From assembly GCA_030704615.1 (NCBI GenBank), contig CM060731.1:71032756-71096755 (forward strand): a stretch of DNA of 64,000 bases, in the 5' to 3' direction. This DNA is from Takakia lepidozioides (lineage: Eukaryota > Streptophyta > Takakiopsida > Takakiales > Takakiaceae). The position numbers and the translations under genes were made by a program. The notes under the pieces are model-generated. The model searched no databases. It had not been told where the DNA came from and saw nothing but the letters and a program-made list of their open reading frames with translations. Every line of letters starts with the position of its first letter. The first letter of the stretch is position 1. This document shows, one piece after another, positions 11,011-21,653 of this stretch.

Positions 11011-12775
11011 GTACTGCAAGTTCTCCCTTTTGGAGAAAGGTCATGTGTCTTTCGAGCCACCATTCTTCCTGGCATGGAGGAACCCTGGGGCTGACTCCAT
11101 GTACACTGACGATATTGTGAAGGAGTGGCATCTGGAACATTTGCGTGATTGCCCTTGGTATGTGGACCTTCCGCCCGGCATGCTCGACCCATCCAAGTTT
11201 CAATTGAAGCTGGATGCTGAGGCCCGACGAAACCGGGCTCTGCTGCCTCCGCTGGGTGCAAAAGAGGCAAAAGCACTTGCGAAGTCCAGAAAAGCGGCAG
11301 AGCTTGCTCAGGCAGGAATTCAGGAGAAATTGAATGAGAAGAGTAAAGGCCAAAAGAAAAGGACAAGGAAACAGGTGAGTGCAGTAACACCCAAAAAACA
11401 GAAAACCATCGGGGCATCGGAGCAGGCGCAGGAGGGGACCCAAGAGAGTGACTTGGACGACGACTTTGTTCAAGGTCTTGCGACTGCTGTTGCTGCTACC
11501 CAGTCACCGGTCGTCCGGGTTCCGAAGTCAGTTCGGAGTGGGACTGGCTCTGCCAAGAAGTTGGCATGTGAGGGCGAGCCTACACGGCGGTATTCGGCGG
11601 TGACATTTACGCACAGGCCAAAGCTAGAACCTCCAACCATCATCCAATGCGTCAATGAGAGCTTCCTTGACGCTCTCGCTGCCAGGGCAAAGAAGGTGGC
11701 ACACATCAAGTCTCTGGCGGAGCAGAAGGGGAAAGCCAAGAAGAGGGCTGCCGGTACAGAGCCTAAAGACACCCCTGGTTTTGAAGCCATGATGGAATTC
11801 TTCACGGCTGTGAGCACGGATTGCAAGAGCACTCGGGGGGGGGTTGAGGTGGAGAGAGCTTGCGACATAATTCTCCTCGACATTCCAGATGGGGAGCTGC
11901 TGGAGGGCCTGGATGGTGTGCCCACCTGGAACAGGTTTACTGAGGACTACTGGAAAGCCGGGTTTGGGCTGGCGGGGATGCTTCTGGATGACGGTGGATG
12001 TGTGGTTGTCCTTGCCACAAGAGGGAAGACCACAGAGAATGCGGTGGCAAGGTGGACACCGAAAAGTGTCACCCCGGTCCTCCTCAGAAAATGGTTCTGC
12101 ATCAATACACAGGGGTTGCAAACAGAGGGCCAAAGTGTAAGTTATCAATCTATTGCATTCACCTCATATTGTGGTGTATGTAAACAAGATCCCAGAGTTG
12201 ATCCCTATTTTGTTGGATGTGCAGACATTGGTGTTTGAGGCATATTGCTTTGTGAAGAGAGGGTCTACGTTCAAATTCCGCAATGACGGTCGTCTTGTTG
12301 ATGCCGTTGTGGACCCTGTTACCTACGATGTCCTCTACAACTATGTGCCCCACTCCAGTATGCCGAAGGACACAAAGACAGGCAAACCGTGGCGGTACAG
12401 CCGGACCCGGAGCCCTGCTTTCATCCAAACCCTCATGGAGACGTGCTCGGATGTCCAAGGGCGGATTCTGGACCTCACATGCGGCACGGGTAAGCCTTCA
12501 CGTGCTCAGTTTGTCCCCTGGCCCGATTGCAATTGCATGCCGCAAGCTATTAACCGCCCGCTTTGTTCCTCAGGTGCTTCAATGTGGGCAGGGACGTTGT
12601 CCGACAGGCATGTGTTCGCCTTCGAGCCAGATACTGCCCTCCACAACTCGGAACTTGCAGCGGCTGAACGTCTGCCGAAAGAAGAAGAGGCATCCTCGGA
12701 GGATGAGGAAAAATCCGAGAAGGAGCAGGGGGAGGAACAAGTTGGGATCAAGGCCGAGGAGCCCCCGGTGTACGA
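11011..12775 (+). CDS. Copy A, methyltransferase-like exons (11011-12136, 12225-12489, 12574-12775)
   Basis: These three exons join in phase without a stop. The first begins YCKFSLLEKG, has a K/R/E-rich middle (about 11270-11420), then IILLDIPDGE at about 11869-11896. It continues with WNRFTEDYWK and LLDDGGCVVVLA, matching motifs IV to VI of amino-methyltransferases. The second holds RSPAFIQTLMETCSD and RILDLTCGTG at about 12457-12489, matching motifs X and I. The third continues ASMWAGTLSDRHVFAFEPD and an acidic tail. The permuted order (IV first, I last) is that of beta-class N4/N6 DNA methyltransferases. Motif IV is DIPDG, not DPPY, so activity is uncertain. This is the least damaged part of any copy. 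Confidence 0.72.
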
Positions 12776-13017
12776 GTGAGTGGTCGCATTGTAAGTTGCC
12801 TCCAGATTTCGTGAGGCACCTCCCTTCGCTCTCTTATTACCCTTTCTGCTTCTGCTGGTATTGACATTCTTGAAGTGGATTTGTTCGAAACGAGAGCACG
12901 CTGTGGTGAGATGATTCGGAGGAACCCACACGGTGCTGTACCTGCACCTTGTTTCAGCGGCAAATTTTTGACTCCCACATTTGCTCACGTCACAACGCAA
13001 ACGTTTTGATTCTGTAG

Positions 13018-13663
13018 GCACGACATAATGACCTGTGTATTTGGCAAGCCCAAGTACGGGATTCAGGGAATGCCGGAGCCTCCGGGCGTCTGGCCTGTTG
13101 CACCAGGTTGCAGCCTCTCTCAGAATGATGCGGATGCTCTATCTGCAGCAAGATTTCGAATGGTGCAACGCACAGATGTCCCGGCCCACGCATTTCCAGT
13201 TCCTCAGACCCAGCCATTGCAGACTGCTCGGTCCAGTAGAGACGGATTGGACAATTCTGCACATCCCACAATGCGATTCGGAAGAATGAAGAGACGACAC
13301 CCTCCCAACAAGTTGAATGAGACTCGGATTGCCAATGCTCTTGGGATGGCTTGCACTATTCAAAGCTCCGTGGACGTACCTCCACCCGGCCTTGGGCGTG
13401 TTTATCGGATGGCAACGGCCGGCTCGGCTGTACGCGACGATGTATACACAATTACGATTGGAGTGGAGCTGACTTGCAATTGTACGGACTTCTCGTTGAT
13501 GGAAGCAAAGAAGGGTTCAAAGTATTATCCGTGCAAGCATCTGTATTACATTTACCTGAAGAGGTTGAGGATGAACGTGACTATTGATGACTTTATTCAT
13601 GCACCGGCGTTGAGCGTGAACGAGCTGCACAAACTGCTCCTTAGGGATTCCAGAAATCATTGA
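13018..13663 (+). CDS. Copy A, C-terminal exon with SWIM zinc finger
   Basis: The previous exon ends TACGA|gtgagt and this one starts after tctgtag, restoring E-H-D-I-M in frame; a TGA would be read if the intron were retained. The exon encodes ~215 residues. Near its end VYTITIG is followed by C-N-C at about 13474-13482, then PCKHLYYIYLKRLR at about 13530-13570, giving the CxC...CxH ligands of a SWIM finger. SWIM domains bind DNA or protein and are common in MULE transposases and some ubiquitin ligases. Fusion to a methyltransferase-like domain is unusual. The stop is TGA at 13661-13663. The same finger survives in copy F. Confidence 0.75.
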
Positions 13664-13804
13664 TGGGGCAAAGGGAATCCTCCATATGGATATTTTCAAT
13701 TGCATTTTCATGTATCAGACTTTTTTTTGCAGTGTAATGAAATGCACCCCAAAACTCCTGGAATGAGGTAATATTCCATTCAAACAGAGATCCAACAGAA
13801 GCAG

Positions 13805-14225
13805 TTGTGGGGCCATTTCTGGAAAAATGGCGCCGAATTTCTCTATTTTGGGCCGAAAACTGGCTAAGTCCCAACATGCACTGGTACCCCTGTGTCTGGA
13901 AAAATGGCGCCGAATTTCCCTATTTTGGGCCGAAAACTGGCTAAGTCCGAACATGCTCGGGAACGATGTCTGGAAAAATGGCGCCGAATTTCCAGTTACA
14001 TGGCCCAGAACTGCCCAACATCTGTGCAATCCCCGGCACCATGTACCGAAATTCGGCGCCACATTTCCAAATTTTGGGCTTACACACCTGTCATGAGGGG
14101 ACCTATAGCCGCGGAATTCGGCACCATTTTTCGCCAGAGAGACCTATTACCGCGAAATACGTCGCGATTCTTTCCGGTTACGGTCCCTATTACCGCGAAA
14201 TTCGGTGCCATTTTTGCACATGTCG
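13805..14225. repeat. Copy A palindromes, 3' flank
   Basis: AAATGGCGCCGAATTT-type sites recur near 13826, 13905 and 13977, with partly inverted or decayed versions near 14050, 14115 and 14205. Between them run GGGCCGAAAACTGGCTAAGTCC blocks that echo those of the intron array at 10083-11010. TATAGCCGCGGAATTC and TATTACCGCGAAAT blocks near 14105-14200 recur near 50955-51020. No gene is seen here. Confidence 0.75.
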
Positions 14226-15941
14226 CTGGGAATTGGCATGAGCGGAAGACGAAATATCATGAGCACAACTCTCAAAACTACAATTTCCCCTTCAAGGTGC
14301 CGAATAATATATTTGTTTTTTTCTGACACATTCCATTAAATTAATGTTTTATAATGTTTTTAATTTCAAAATTTGTACTTTTGCTCATGAAAACCGATTG
14401 TCTTGCTACTCCACTCATGCCGCTCATGCCGCTCATGCTCATGAAATAGCTAACCTCTCAAACTGTCTCTACCCAGATCTGCCTCCATACCTCCCTTTAC
14501 ATTATACCCTTGCTGGAAAACCAGGTTTAAGGTCTACTAAGTGGCAATCACATGCACACTAGGTAGGGCGTTCTCATAAACAGATCTACCTCCTCACTTT
14601 CATATCATAGGAAGCAACAATAGAAGTAGGAAGAGCACAACTGTCTCCTTACAAGTAACTCCTTTCCATGTAGGTACCAGCTCATAGATCCATCAAACCA
14701 ATAGAGCAAAAATAGCAGTAGTATGTGTACAATCAACACATACAAACAGATTTGAGGTTTGAGAGAGCTCAAAGCCTCACTCCCTTAGTCTCTTGCCCTT
14801 AGTAGCCTTTCCTACAACAAAAGAAGGTGAAGTGCATCACCTGGATCCATCACAGCCAACCAACCAACCAACAGGTTAGTGATCCCTGTGGAACCCCAGG
14901 CTTAAACCCCTTCACATTTGTTATCAATGTCATCCCTGCAACAAGTCATACTAGCAAAGAGAGGAGAGGTAAGAGAGGTCCTTTCAGCCATTCAACATAG
15001 GTATAGAACTCAGTAGCACCTATTTCAGCCTATGTTCCAGAGGGAGGGGGGGTGGTCTCATGTCTCTAAGCGCCTATTCCCAAAAGGAAGGTGTCACTAG
15101 AGCCAAGTACTCAGCAAGGGGACACATAGAGGCCTTTGGTTTGCAAAAATATTCAAAGAATCATAGTAGAGCTAATCATGTCCATGTAAGTAAACATGAC
15201 AACAAACATCTATTCCCAAAAGGAAGACCAAGTACTCAAGCAAGGGCATATATAGAAGCCCTTGGTTTTGCAAAATATTCATAGATTCAGAGTAGAGCTT
15301 AGTCAAGTCCATGTAAGTTCCTCATAGTGTCAACTCTCTTTATGTTGTCATCCTAAGCAGCCCATCACAGTGTTGGAGGAGTCTGAATGGATACCTTGCT
15401 TGTAGACATAGTGTAGTCAGCTCCTTCAGCTCTTGCCTGCTCCTCTTCCAAATGAGAAGAGCGGCCAAGCATACTAACCATATGGGGTAGCAGCTTTAGG
15501 TTGAGACCTCTAGGATGAACCCTAATGAGTCATCCTAGTGAGTCATCCCGTTCTACAATCCCTCGTTTCGTTTTAGACAAAAAAAATTGAACGGAATAAC
15601 GGGATCAAGCAATTCTTGAATGTTGTCTAAAAAGATCTTAGCAACATGAAGGAGAGAAAGAGACAGAAAAAAATTCCTCAAGCCTCTCATTTTCAGGTTT
15701 CTTAATGCTGATACAAGGCATTGGCTACAGTAGAGCAGCCAAGAGAGCAATGTACATTGACCCGGATCATGTAGAAAGTGTACACATATACTCTATTATG
15801 TTGTTGCTACAGGGCCTAGCACAAGATATCATGGATTAGTTTGCCATCCAATGTCCCTATATGTTCAAGGCTGGAGAAAGAGTCAAAGGGATCAGGCAGT
15901 TCTTGAGTGTTGTTACAAAGAACATATCCACATTCAAGTAT

Positions 15942-15943
<2 letters not shown>
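14226..15943. other. No supportable gene; short direct repeats
   Basis: I see no coding sequence. A block AAAAGGAAGRC...CAAGYACTCA...ATAGARGCCYTTGG occurs twice (about 15077-15145 and 15200-15275), and short CTCATGCCG repeats occur near 14412-14450. Confidence 0.5.

Positions 15944-15992
<49 letters not shown>
15944..15992. repeat. (GA)n microsatellite
   Basis: About 49 bases of uninterrupted GA dinucleotide repeat. Confidence 0.97.
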
Positions 15993-15995
<3 letters not shown>

Positions 15996-16859
15996 TACTG
16001 TAGCCTTGTGGCTAAGACCTTATGTCTAGTTAGGGCGGAACAAAGGTAACAGACACTACCTTTGTCAAGGGCCCACTCCCATAGTGGGAGGTTTACTATT
16101 TCATGAGCAGAAACCATGAGCCATGAGCCATGAGCCGCAAAAGCCGCATGAGCGGTGAGCCGAAGTCTAAGACACGCGGATTTCATGAGCGGACTCCTCC
16201 AAATTTGGAAATACGGCAGATTAAAAAAATATTAAAATAATAGTTTTCTATTTGACCTTGCCGTTTTTGGAAGTTCCAGATCCTGTAATGCAGCGAAGAT
16301 ATGTCGTCAGTAACAAGTCCGCTCATGGTTTTTTAGATCCGCTCATGGAAATGAGTGACCGTGCAACGAGAAATCCAGTATACCACGACAAAAGGACGTC
16401 GCATACTGGCCTGTATAGAGTATTCCGCGGTTTTACATGCCTTAACATTGGAATGAAGCTGACCCTTTTGCCGCGATTGAACCAATAGGTTTGCACCAAT
16501 AGAGTCTGCAGTACTTCACAATTCTGTCATCTTCGGGTATCCGGCGGGAAAGGTTTGCGACTCAACTGGGAAATGCGGTGCCGCATTAGGGTTCGCACGT
16601 GCAAAAATTTTGGGGGGTTTGGTGTTGGCGACGGTCGGCTCCCTGAAGGCTGGGTGCGACTATCTTGCTATGACGAAGGCCACATCTACCAGTACCTACG
16701 ACGTTACTTGGAAATGCGGCGCCGCATTTCCTTGCCGAGGGTCGAATGAGGAAAGCAAAGTTTGGGAGAGCAGAAAAACAGGAACCCTCCAACAAACAAA
16801 AATACAAGCACGTGGAAACAGAAGTGAATGACATAGTATTATCTTAGTTCGAGCAAAAC
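15993..16859. other. Intergenic; two B-type palindromes and GAGCC/CATGAGC repeats
   Basis: GGAAATGCGG...CCGCAT palindromes of the type linked to copies B and D lie at about 16566-16581 and 16711-16732. CATGAGC/ATGAGCC repeats cluster at 16100-16190 and 16318-16352. No gene is supportable. Confidence 0.5.
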
Positions 16860-16865
16860 AGGTTA

Positions 16866-17549
16866 CTGGTAGGCAAGACATAAGTCGGACCTTTCTGTGG
16901 CCAGAGTCAGAGGTACTTGCAGCAGTACAATTCTACTATCCGAAAAGGATGGGCGTACCATTGTGTGGGGACCGCTAGCCAAGCTCACTCGTCCCCTGGA
17001 TCCATATTCAGAAGAGTGTGCATCTTGGGGGCTCAACCCTGGTGCATGTATGAAGTGATGAGTTGTGGAATTATACCGGAGTCTCTTTAGGTACACGCAG
17101 TATAGATGCTCTAAGGGCAGTATGATGCCCCCTTGTTCGCCATGATCTGGAAGTCGGTGCAATTGCAGGTGGGTAATTCTGAAATGGTGATGGTGTATAC
17201 CTCATTGCAAACAGCTGAGCCTGCCGTGGCTATCTAATACACACGCCCGAAGCCTGGTGGGGGCACTTCTGTCGAGCTCTGGATTGAAATCACCCTGAAG
17301 CTTCTTGATATCATGATGCAGGGCTGGACGAACGGCAGGCATGGAAATCATCCTGCATAGGGGAATCATAAGAATGCCGTCCCGAACTTCCATGGAATTT
17401 ATGACCTTCCTGGAGTTTACCTTGGAGGTGTACATCAGTGAATGCACTTTATCTTCGTAATTGTCAGATGGGTCTTCATCTTGAGTATCAGGAGCAGATG
17501 TCTCCTGTGCAGGCTGGCTTTCCCCCGCCTTCTTCCTTTTTTTCTGCAT
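16866..17549 (-). pseudogene. Copy F, 3' part: ParB domain start fused directly to SWIM finger
   Basis: Reading on the minus strand, KKRKKAGES leads into ILMIPLCRMISMPAVRPAL (about 17385-17320), the N-terminal edge of the ParB-like domain. At about 17290 the frame jumps to sequence homologous to the copy A SWIM exon (IQSS..VPPPG.GRVY, then VYTITIS and CNCTDF near 17160). Everything between, including the DGNHR motif and the whole methyltransferase, is missing. An in-frame stop sits in the GRVY segment, and a frameshift turns the CKH ligand region into LEH (about 17090). This is an internally deleted derivative. Confidence 0.7.
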
Positions 17550-17579
17550 TCATTTGTGTTTTCCCACAGCATCAATGTC

Positions 17580-19430
17580 TACTTGACAGAACAGAATAAG
17601 GTGTCGTCAACGATGCCTTAATCTGCCTCCTTATTTCAGTTTTAAACACTCATTCAATATGACTACTTTCGACACCCGATCCTCTTCCTCTATGCATCGA
17701 AGTCCACTTTGTACACTCCAGATTAAGGTATCGTCAACGATGCCTTAATCTGCCTCCATGTTTGTATTAGAACAGCCCTACCCACCACCAATCCGGTTTA
17801 TATCTGCTTCAAAGTATGCCTGAAAAGTGTTTTTACAGGGCAGATTAAGGTGTCGTCAACGATGCCTTAATCTGCCTCCTTATTTTTGTTTGAAACAGCC
17901 CTTCTATGAGCAGATTCCCCACCCCTGATTGTGTTCCTCTCTTTTTCATAGTATCCCCAGGAACTGCTTTTACACTCCAGATTAAGGTATCGTCAACGAT
18001 GCCTTAATCTATCTCCTTCTTTTATGTACTAGACATCCCTTAAAGTGCAGACTACCCACCACTAATCCTGTTTATATCTGCTTCAAAGTATGCCTGGAAA
18101 GTGTTTTTGACAGGCCAGATTAAGGTGTCGTCAATGATGCCTTAATCTGCCTCCTTCTTTCTGTTTAAAACAACCCTTCTATGAGAATATTCCCCACCCC
18201 TGATCGTGTTCCTCTCTGTTTCATAGTATCCCCGGGAACTGCTTTTACACTCCAGATTAAGGTATCGTCAACGATGCCTTAATCTTCCGATGCCTTTATG
18301 TCCTAGACATCCCTCAAAGTGCAGACTACCCACCACTAATCCTGTTTATATCTGCTTCAAAGTATCCCATTAAAGTGTTTTTGACAGGCCTGATTAAGGT
18401 GTCGTCAACGATGCCTTAATGTGCCTCCTTATTTTTGCTTTAAACAACCCTTCTATGAGTTGGTTTTTCACCCCTGATCGTGTTCCTCTCTGTTTCATAG
18501 TATCCCCAGAAACTGCTTTTACACTCCAGATTAAGGTATCGTCAACGATGCCTTAATCTGCCTCCTTCGTTTATGTCCTAGACATCCCTCAAAGTGCAGA
18601 CTACCCACCACTAATCATGTTCATATCTGCTTCAAAGTATGCCATGAAAGTGTTTTTGACAGGCCTGATTAAGGTGTCGTCAACGATGCCTTAATCTGCC
18701 TCCATGTCTGTATTTTAAACAGCCCTTCTATGATCATATTCTCCACCCCTGATCGTGTTCCTCTCTGTTTCATAGTATCCCCGGAAACTACATTTCCACT
18801 CCAGATTAAGGTATCGTCAACGATGCCTTAATAAAACTCATATTTATGGTTTCGAACGTCCCCTCACTAATCAGACTATCCACCCCTAAACCTATTCATC
18901 TCTGCCTCAAACTATGCCTCTACGTACATTTTACAGGCCAGATTAAGGCATCGTCAACGATGCCTTAATTGTCCTCCATGTTTCAGAAAAAAACAGCCAA
19001 CTGAATGTGTTCCTCTCTGCATCAAAGTATTTGGAAAACGGATTCTAACTCCCAGATTAAGGTATCGTCAATGGTGCCTTGATTCCCCTCCTCGTTTCTG
19101 TTTCAGATATCCCCTCACTGTGCAGACTACCCATCACTCAAACACTCAACCCGGGAAAGACAGACTATATTAAGGTGTCGTCAACAATGCCTTAATCTGC
19201 CTGATTCATTCTGCTTCAGAAACCCCCTCACTTTGCCAACCAGTAAGCCTGTTTGTCTCTGTTTCGAAGAAACCCTGGGAATAGCAGAGCCCTAAACCCT
19301 AAACCCTGCATTCTTCAGTCCAGTCATACAGCGGAAACTTGTGCTTTAATCGTGATCCTCTATGTTTGAAAGAAAACCCTCAATATCTGAATAGATTAAG
19401 GTATCGTCAACGATGCCTTAATCAGCCTCC
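17580..19430. repeat. Copy F intron array: AGATTAAGG palindromes, ~137-bp period
   Basis: About fourteen palindromes with right arm ACGATGCCTTAATCT and a CA centre lie at roughly 17598, 17724, 17841, 17980, 18117, 18254, 18393, 18528, 18667, 18804, 18941, 19055, 19169 and 19391. Spacing is mostly 135-139 bases, and the left arm alternates GGTGTCGT and GGTATCGT, so the true unit is about 275 bases. The array lies between two F exons, so it is intronic. A short CCCTAAACCCTAAA run lies at about 19293. Confidence 0.93.
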
Positions 19431-19559
19431 TTCTGTCTGTATCAAACTCTCTGAATAACCCACCAGCCTTGTCTTCTTTGCTTAAAAAAGCCATGGCAGA
19501 CTTCAAACTTTAGCACCTCTTTTCTGCTTCACAACAACCCTCAGAAATGAGAATAGGCA

Positions 19560-19839
19560 AGCTAGAACAAACCTTCGCAGGCTTTGGACGGCCGTTGGAA
19601 GACCCCTTCTCCGCAGGTCGCATTGTTCCTTGCACTTGTGTCTTCCCCTTCACTCGTGGCCGTGTGTCCACTGGCTGCTCCACTGTTGCCCTAGCCCGCT
19701 GCGGAGAGTGAACCCTGGGCACCTCCTCCTCAGTCACCACGTTGACGTCCACTTCAGGGTTCTGGTCTGGTGCGTTCTTCTTGGCTGGTATCTCTCGGAG
19801 ACTCTCCCAAGCTTTCTTCCGTTTCCTCTGAAAAACATC
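19560..19839 (-). pseudogene. Copy F, charged N-terminal exon
   Basis: After an acceptor (ttttcag) the minus strand encodes RKRKKAWES and a P/E/K/R-rich low-complexity segment ending near PKPAKV at a gtttg donor. KRKKAWES is echoed by KKRKKAGES at 17545, on the other side of the palindrome array, so either the exon or its border was duplicated. No domain is recognised. Copies A and D have similar charged linkers before the ParB-like domain. Confidence 0.45.
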
Positions 19840-20079
19840 ACACATTGTTTGAAAGACAAATCAGGCCCATTTTGAGCTTGTGTTGACGACACCTTAATTT
19901 GGCACTGCATTGGAACATGAGGGAAACATAGAGGAGGGTAAGGCGGGGAGGATGCGATTGCAGATTAAGCTGTCGTCAACGACATCTTAAAATGCAGGGC
20001 ATACTTTGATGGCTCCACTAGTTTTCATCTCTAACAATGCAAAAACAAACTGAACTGTGCATGGCAATGGTGGTGCTAC

Positions 20080-20533
20080 CTGAAGGAGACTCTGTTCAGC
20101 ACTGTCCGTCTCCAAATCCACTACTCGCATGCTGCCTCCCACTTGTGCCTTGTCCTTCAACGCCCGCAAAGACAGCGTTGTGTTGGCTTGGTGCTCCCGG
20201 GTATTCACGGCCACCTGCTTTGTTACGACCTCCTGCACAGGAGTAACATCACTGCCTGGCATGCCTTCCTCCTCTCTTATAGGTGGCATTCTTTCCATCC
20301 CAGCCTCACGCAAAAGGGGAAGTTCCAAAAACTCCTCCAACTGCTTTTCCACAGACGGCTCCGCAACTCCCCTATTCTGTAACCCTTTGCCAGCAGATCC
20401 CTCCCCTTCACGGTCACTCTCCCCCTCGGAAAGATCAAGCGCCCTCCGAGTCTTCCTCATTCTCTCTCTGGCTTTCAACCTCTGCCTTGCCGACGTGTAG
20501 TAAAGACACTTCCTACGCGTCCTCTTCTTTGCA
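20080..20533 (-). pseudogene. Copy F, basic N-terminal exon
   Basis: The minus strand encodes KRTRRKCLYYTSARQRLKA, matching the RRKL.LYYGR start motif of copies A (41) and D (23815). It continues with an acidic/serine linker (LDLSEGESDREGEG) and a leucine-rich LEEFLELPLLRE. It ends near AEQSLLQ at a donor-like gtagc at about 20080. No ATG is evident at the expected start, so the first codon may be lost or upstream. Halves of the F palindrome (GTCGTCAACGAC, TTGACGAC) lie just 3' at about 19882 and 19963, inside the next intron. Confidence 0.5.
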
Positions 20534-20906
20534 CTAACAATGACGTTCTTGGGAGGGTCCAGTGTGAATAGTTCGAAATGACACTAACGGGACACTCATC
20601 CAACACTCCATTAGGGTCCACGAAACGGATGGATGGACGGCGGTTGGTGTTTCATCTCCAAAATCATCCGTTTAGGATTATCCCAAAAAACAGAGACGGC
20701 TCTTAATTGACTTGTTCAAATTGCGGCTGGTGGGGTTGTCTGCTGTGCAACTTGGGAATGGCCAACTGGCATGGACCATCATTGCCGGTCTGGGCCCTTT
20801 TAGTGCATGAGAATGATGGAAAAGAGAAAGTACACTGTGCGAAGATAAACAGTATGAACACAGAATAGGAGTCCCCCACATTGTCCAGTGTGCTTCATCC
20901 CAGTCC
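20534..20906. other. No supportable gene
   Basis: The stretch between F and the MULE-like piece shows only short frames and no repeat that I recognise. Confidence 0.4.
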
Positions 20907-21653
20907 ATGCGTACCATGTCTCCCACCTCAGACGTGGTAACACTGTACTCCCCTCTGCAAGCCGAGTACCTGAGCGCCGTGGCCGACGACAAGGATTTGA
21001 TTTGCATAACATTCCGCTTTGAGCCAGGGGCCGTCCATGTGGTCAGAGAGGTAGTAGTGGGAAGGTCGAGGGAACGCAGGTTCAGAAGCCGCATAAACGG
21101 GATGGTTGAAGAGAGTGGAGAGTTCCACCCGCCAAGTACCGCGTTCATGGAGATCAGAGACGCCTTTCATCGGACACTATACTCACGCCCGGAACAGCAG
21201 CTTCGGTGGCGCAAGCGCCAAAGTCGGTCCCCATCAAGACAGAAGAAACTACCTCCACGACATTTGTCGAGCTCTCGGATAGTTTGGAAGACGATGTCAC
21301 GGAGGTCCCTCTTCCTACGAACCCTCCTATACTGGTAGACCCGATGTCCAGGAGATCATTAGTATCATTCCCAAGTTGCAGTCGTTGAGAGGATTGCCAG
21401 GATGCAAGAGCGATGTGAGAGGCATTGTTTGGGAAACACAGCGGATCCAAAGAGCGAAATTTCTACCCCCTTACTTTGATGGAGACATCGTTTTTGAATT
21501 GCCACCTCCGACGTCATGTGGAGGTTTGGCTGGACTCATGGCGGGCATGGACAAGAAACACGATGGACACCCATGGTGTCGGACTAAAACTTCCAATATC
21601 TGTAATCCGCATGGCCTGAAGTTTCGGAGATCCATTTGCGCTGGGCACTTGCG
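20907..21653 (+). pseudogene. MULE-like transposase N-terminal region, truncated by a lone LTR
   Basis: The plus strand encodes CITFRFEPGAVHVV..., a serine/acidic link (VELSDSLEDDVTEVP), then YFDGDIVFELPPP, HPWCRTKTSNI and RSICAGHLR. The first two parts have relatives at 25930-26330 (SKFKLKPGTVYL, VFDISDEEDECIEVP). A Cys-containing WCRTKTSN...CAGHLRC segment is typical just before the catalytic part of MULE-like transposases, but I infer this from style and from the transposase-like core nearby. Frame changes occur near 21200 and 21380. The LTR at 21654 removes everything downstream. Confidence 0.45.

Noticed and set aside
8453-13663. Bacterial or phage contamination as the source of the ParB-methyltransferase
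   Set aside because: Multiple GT-AG introns in conserved phase, insertion by plant-type retrotransposons and six dispersed copies show it is nuclear.
15861-16186. Frames encoding (ER)n or (LS)n
   Set aside because: They are products of the GA microsatellite.
19290-19310. CCCTAAACCCTAAA as a telomere
   Set aside because: Only two units, internal to an intron array; another pair occurs at 42371. It is useful only as weak evidence for the lineage.
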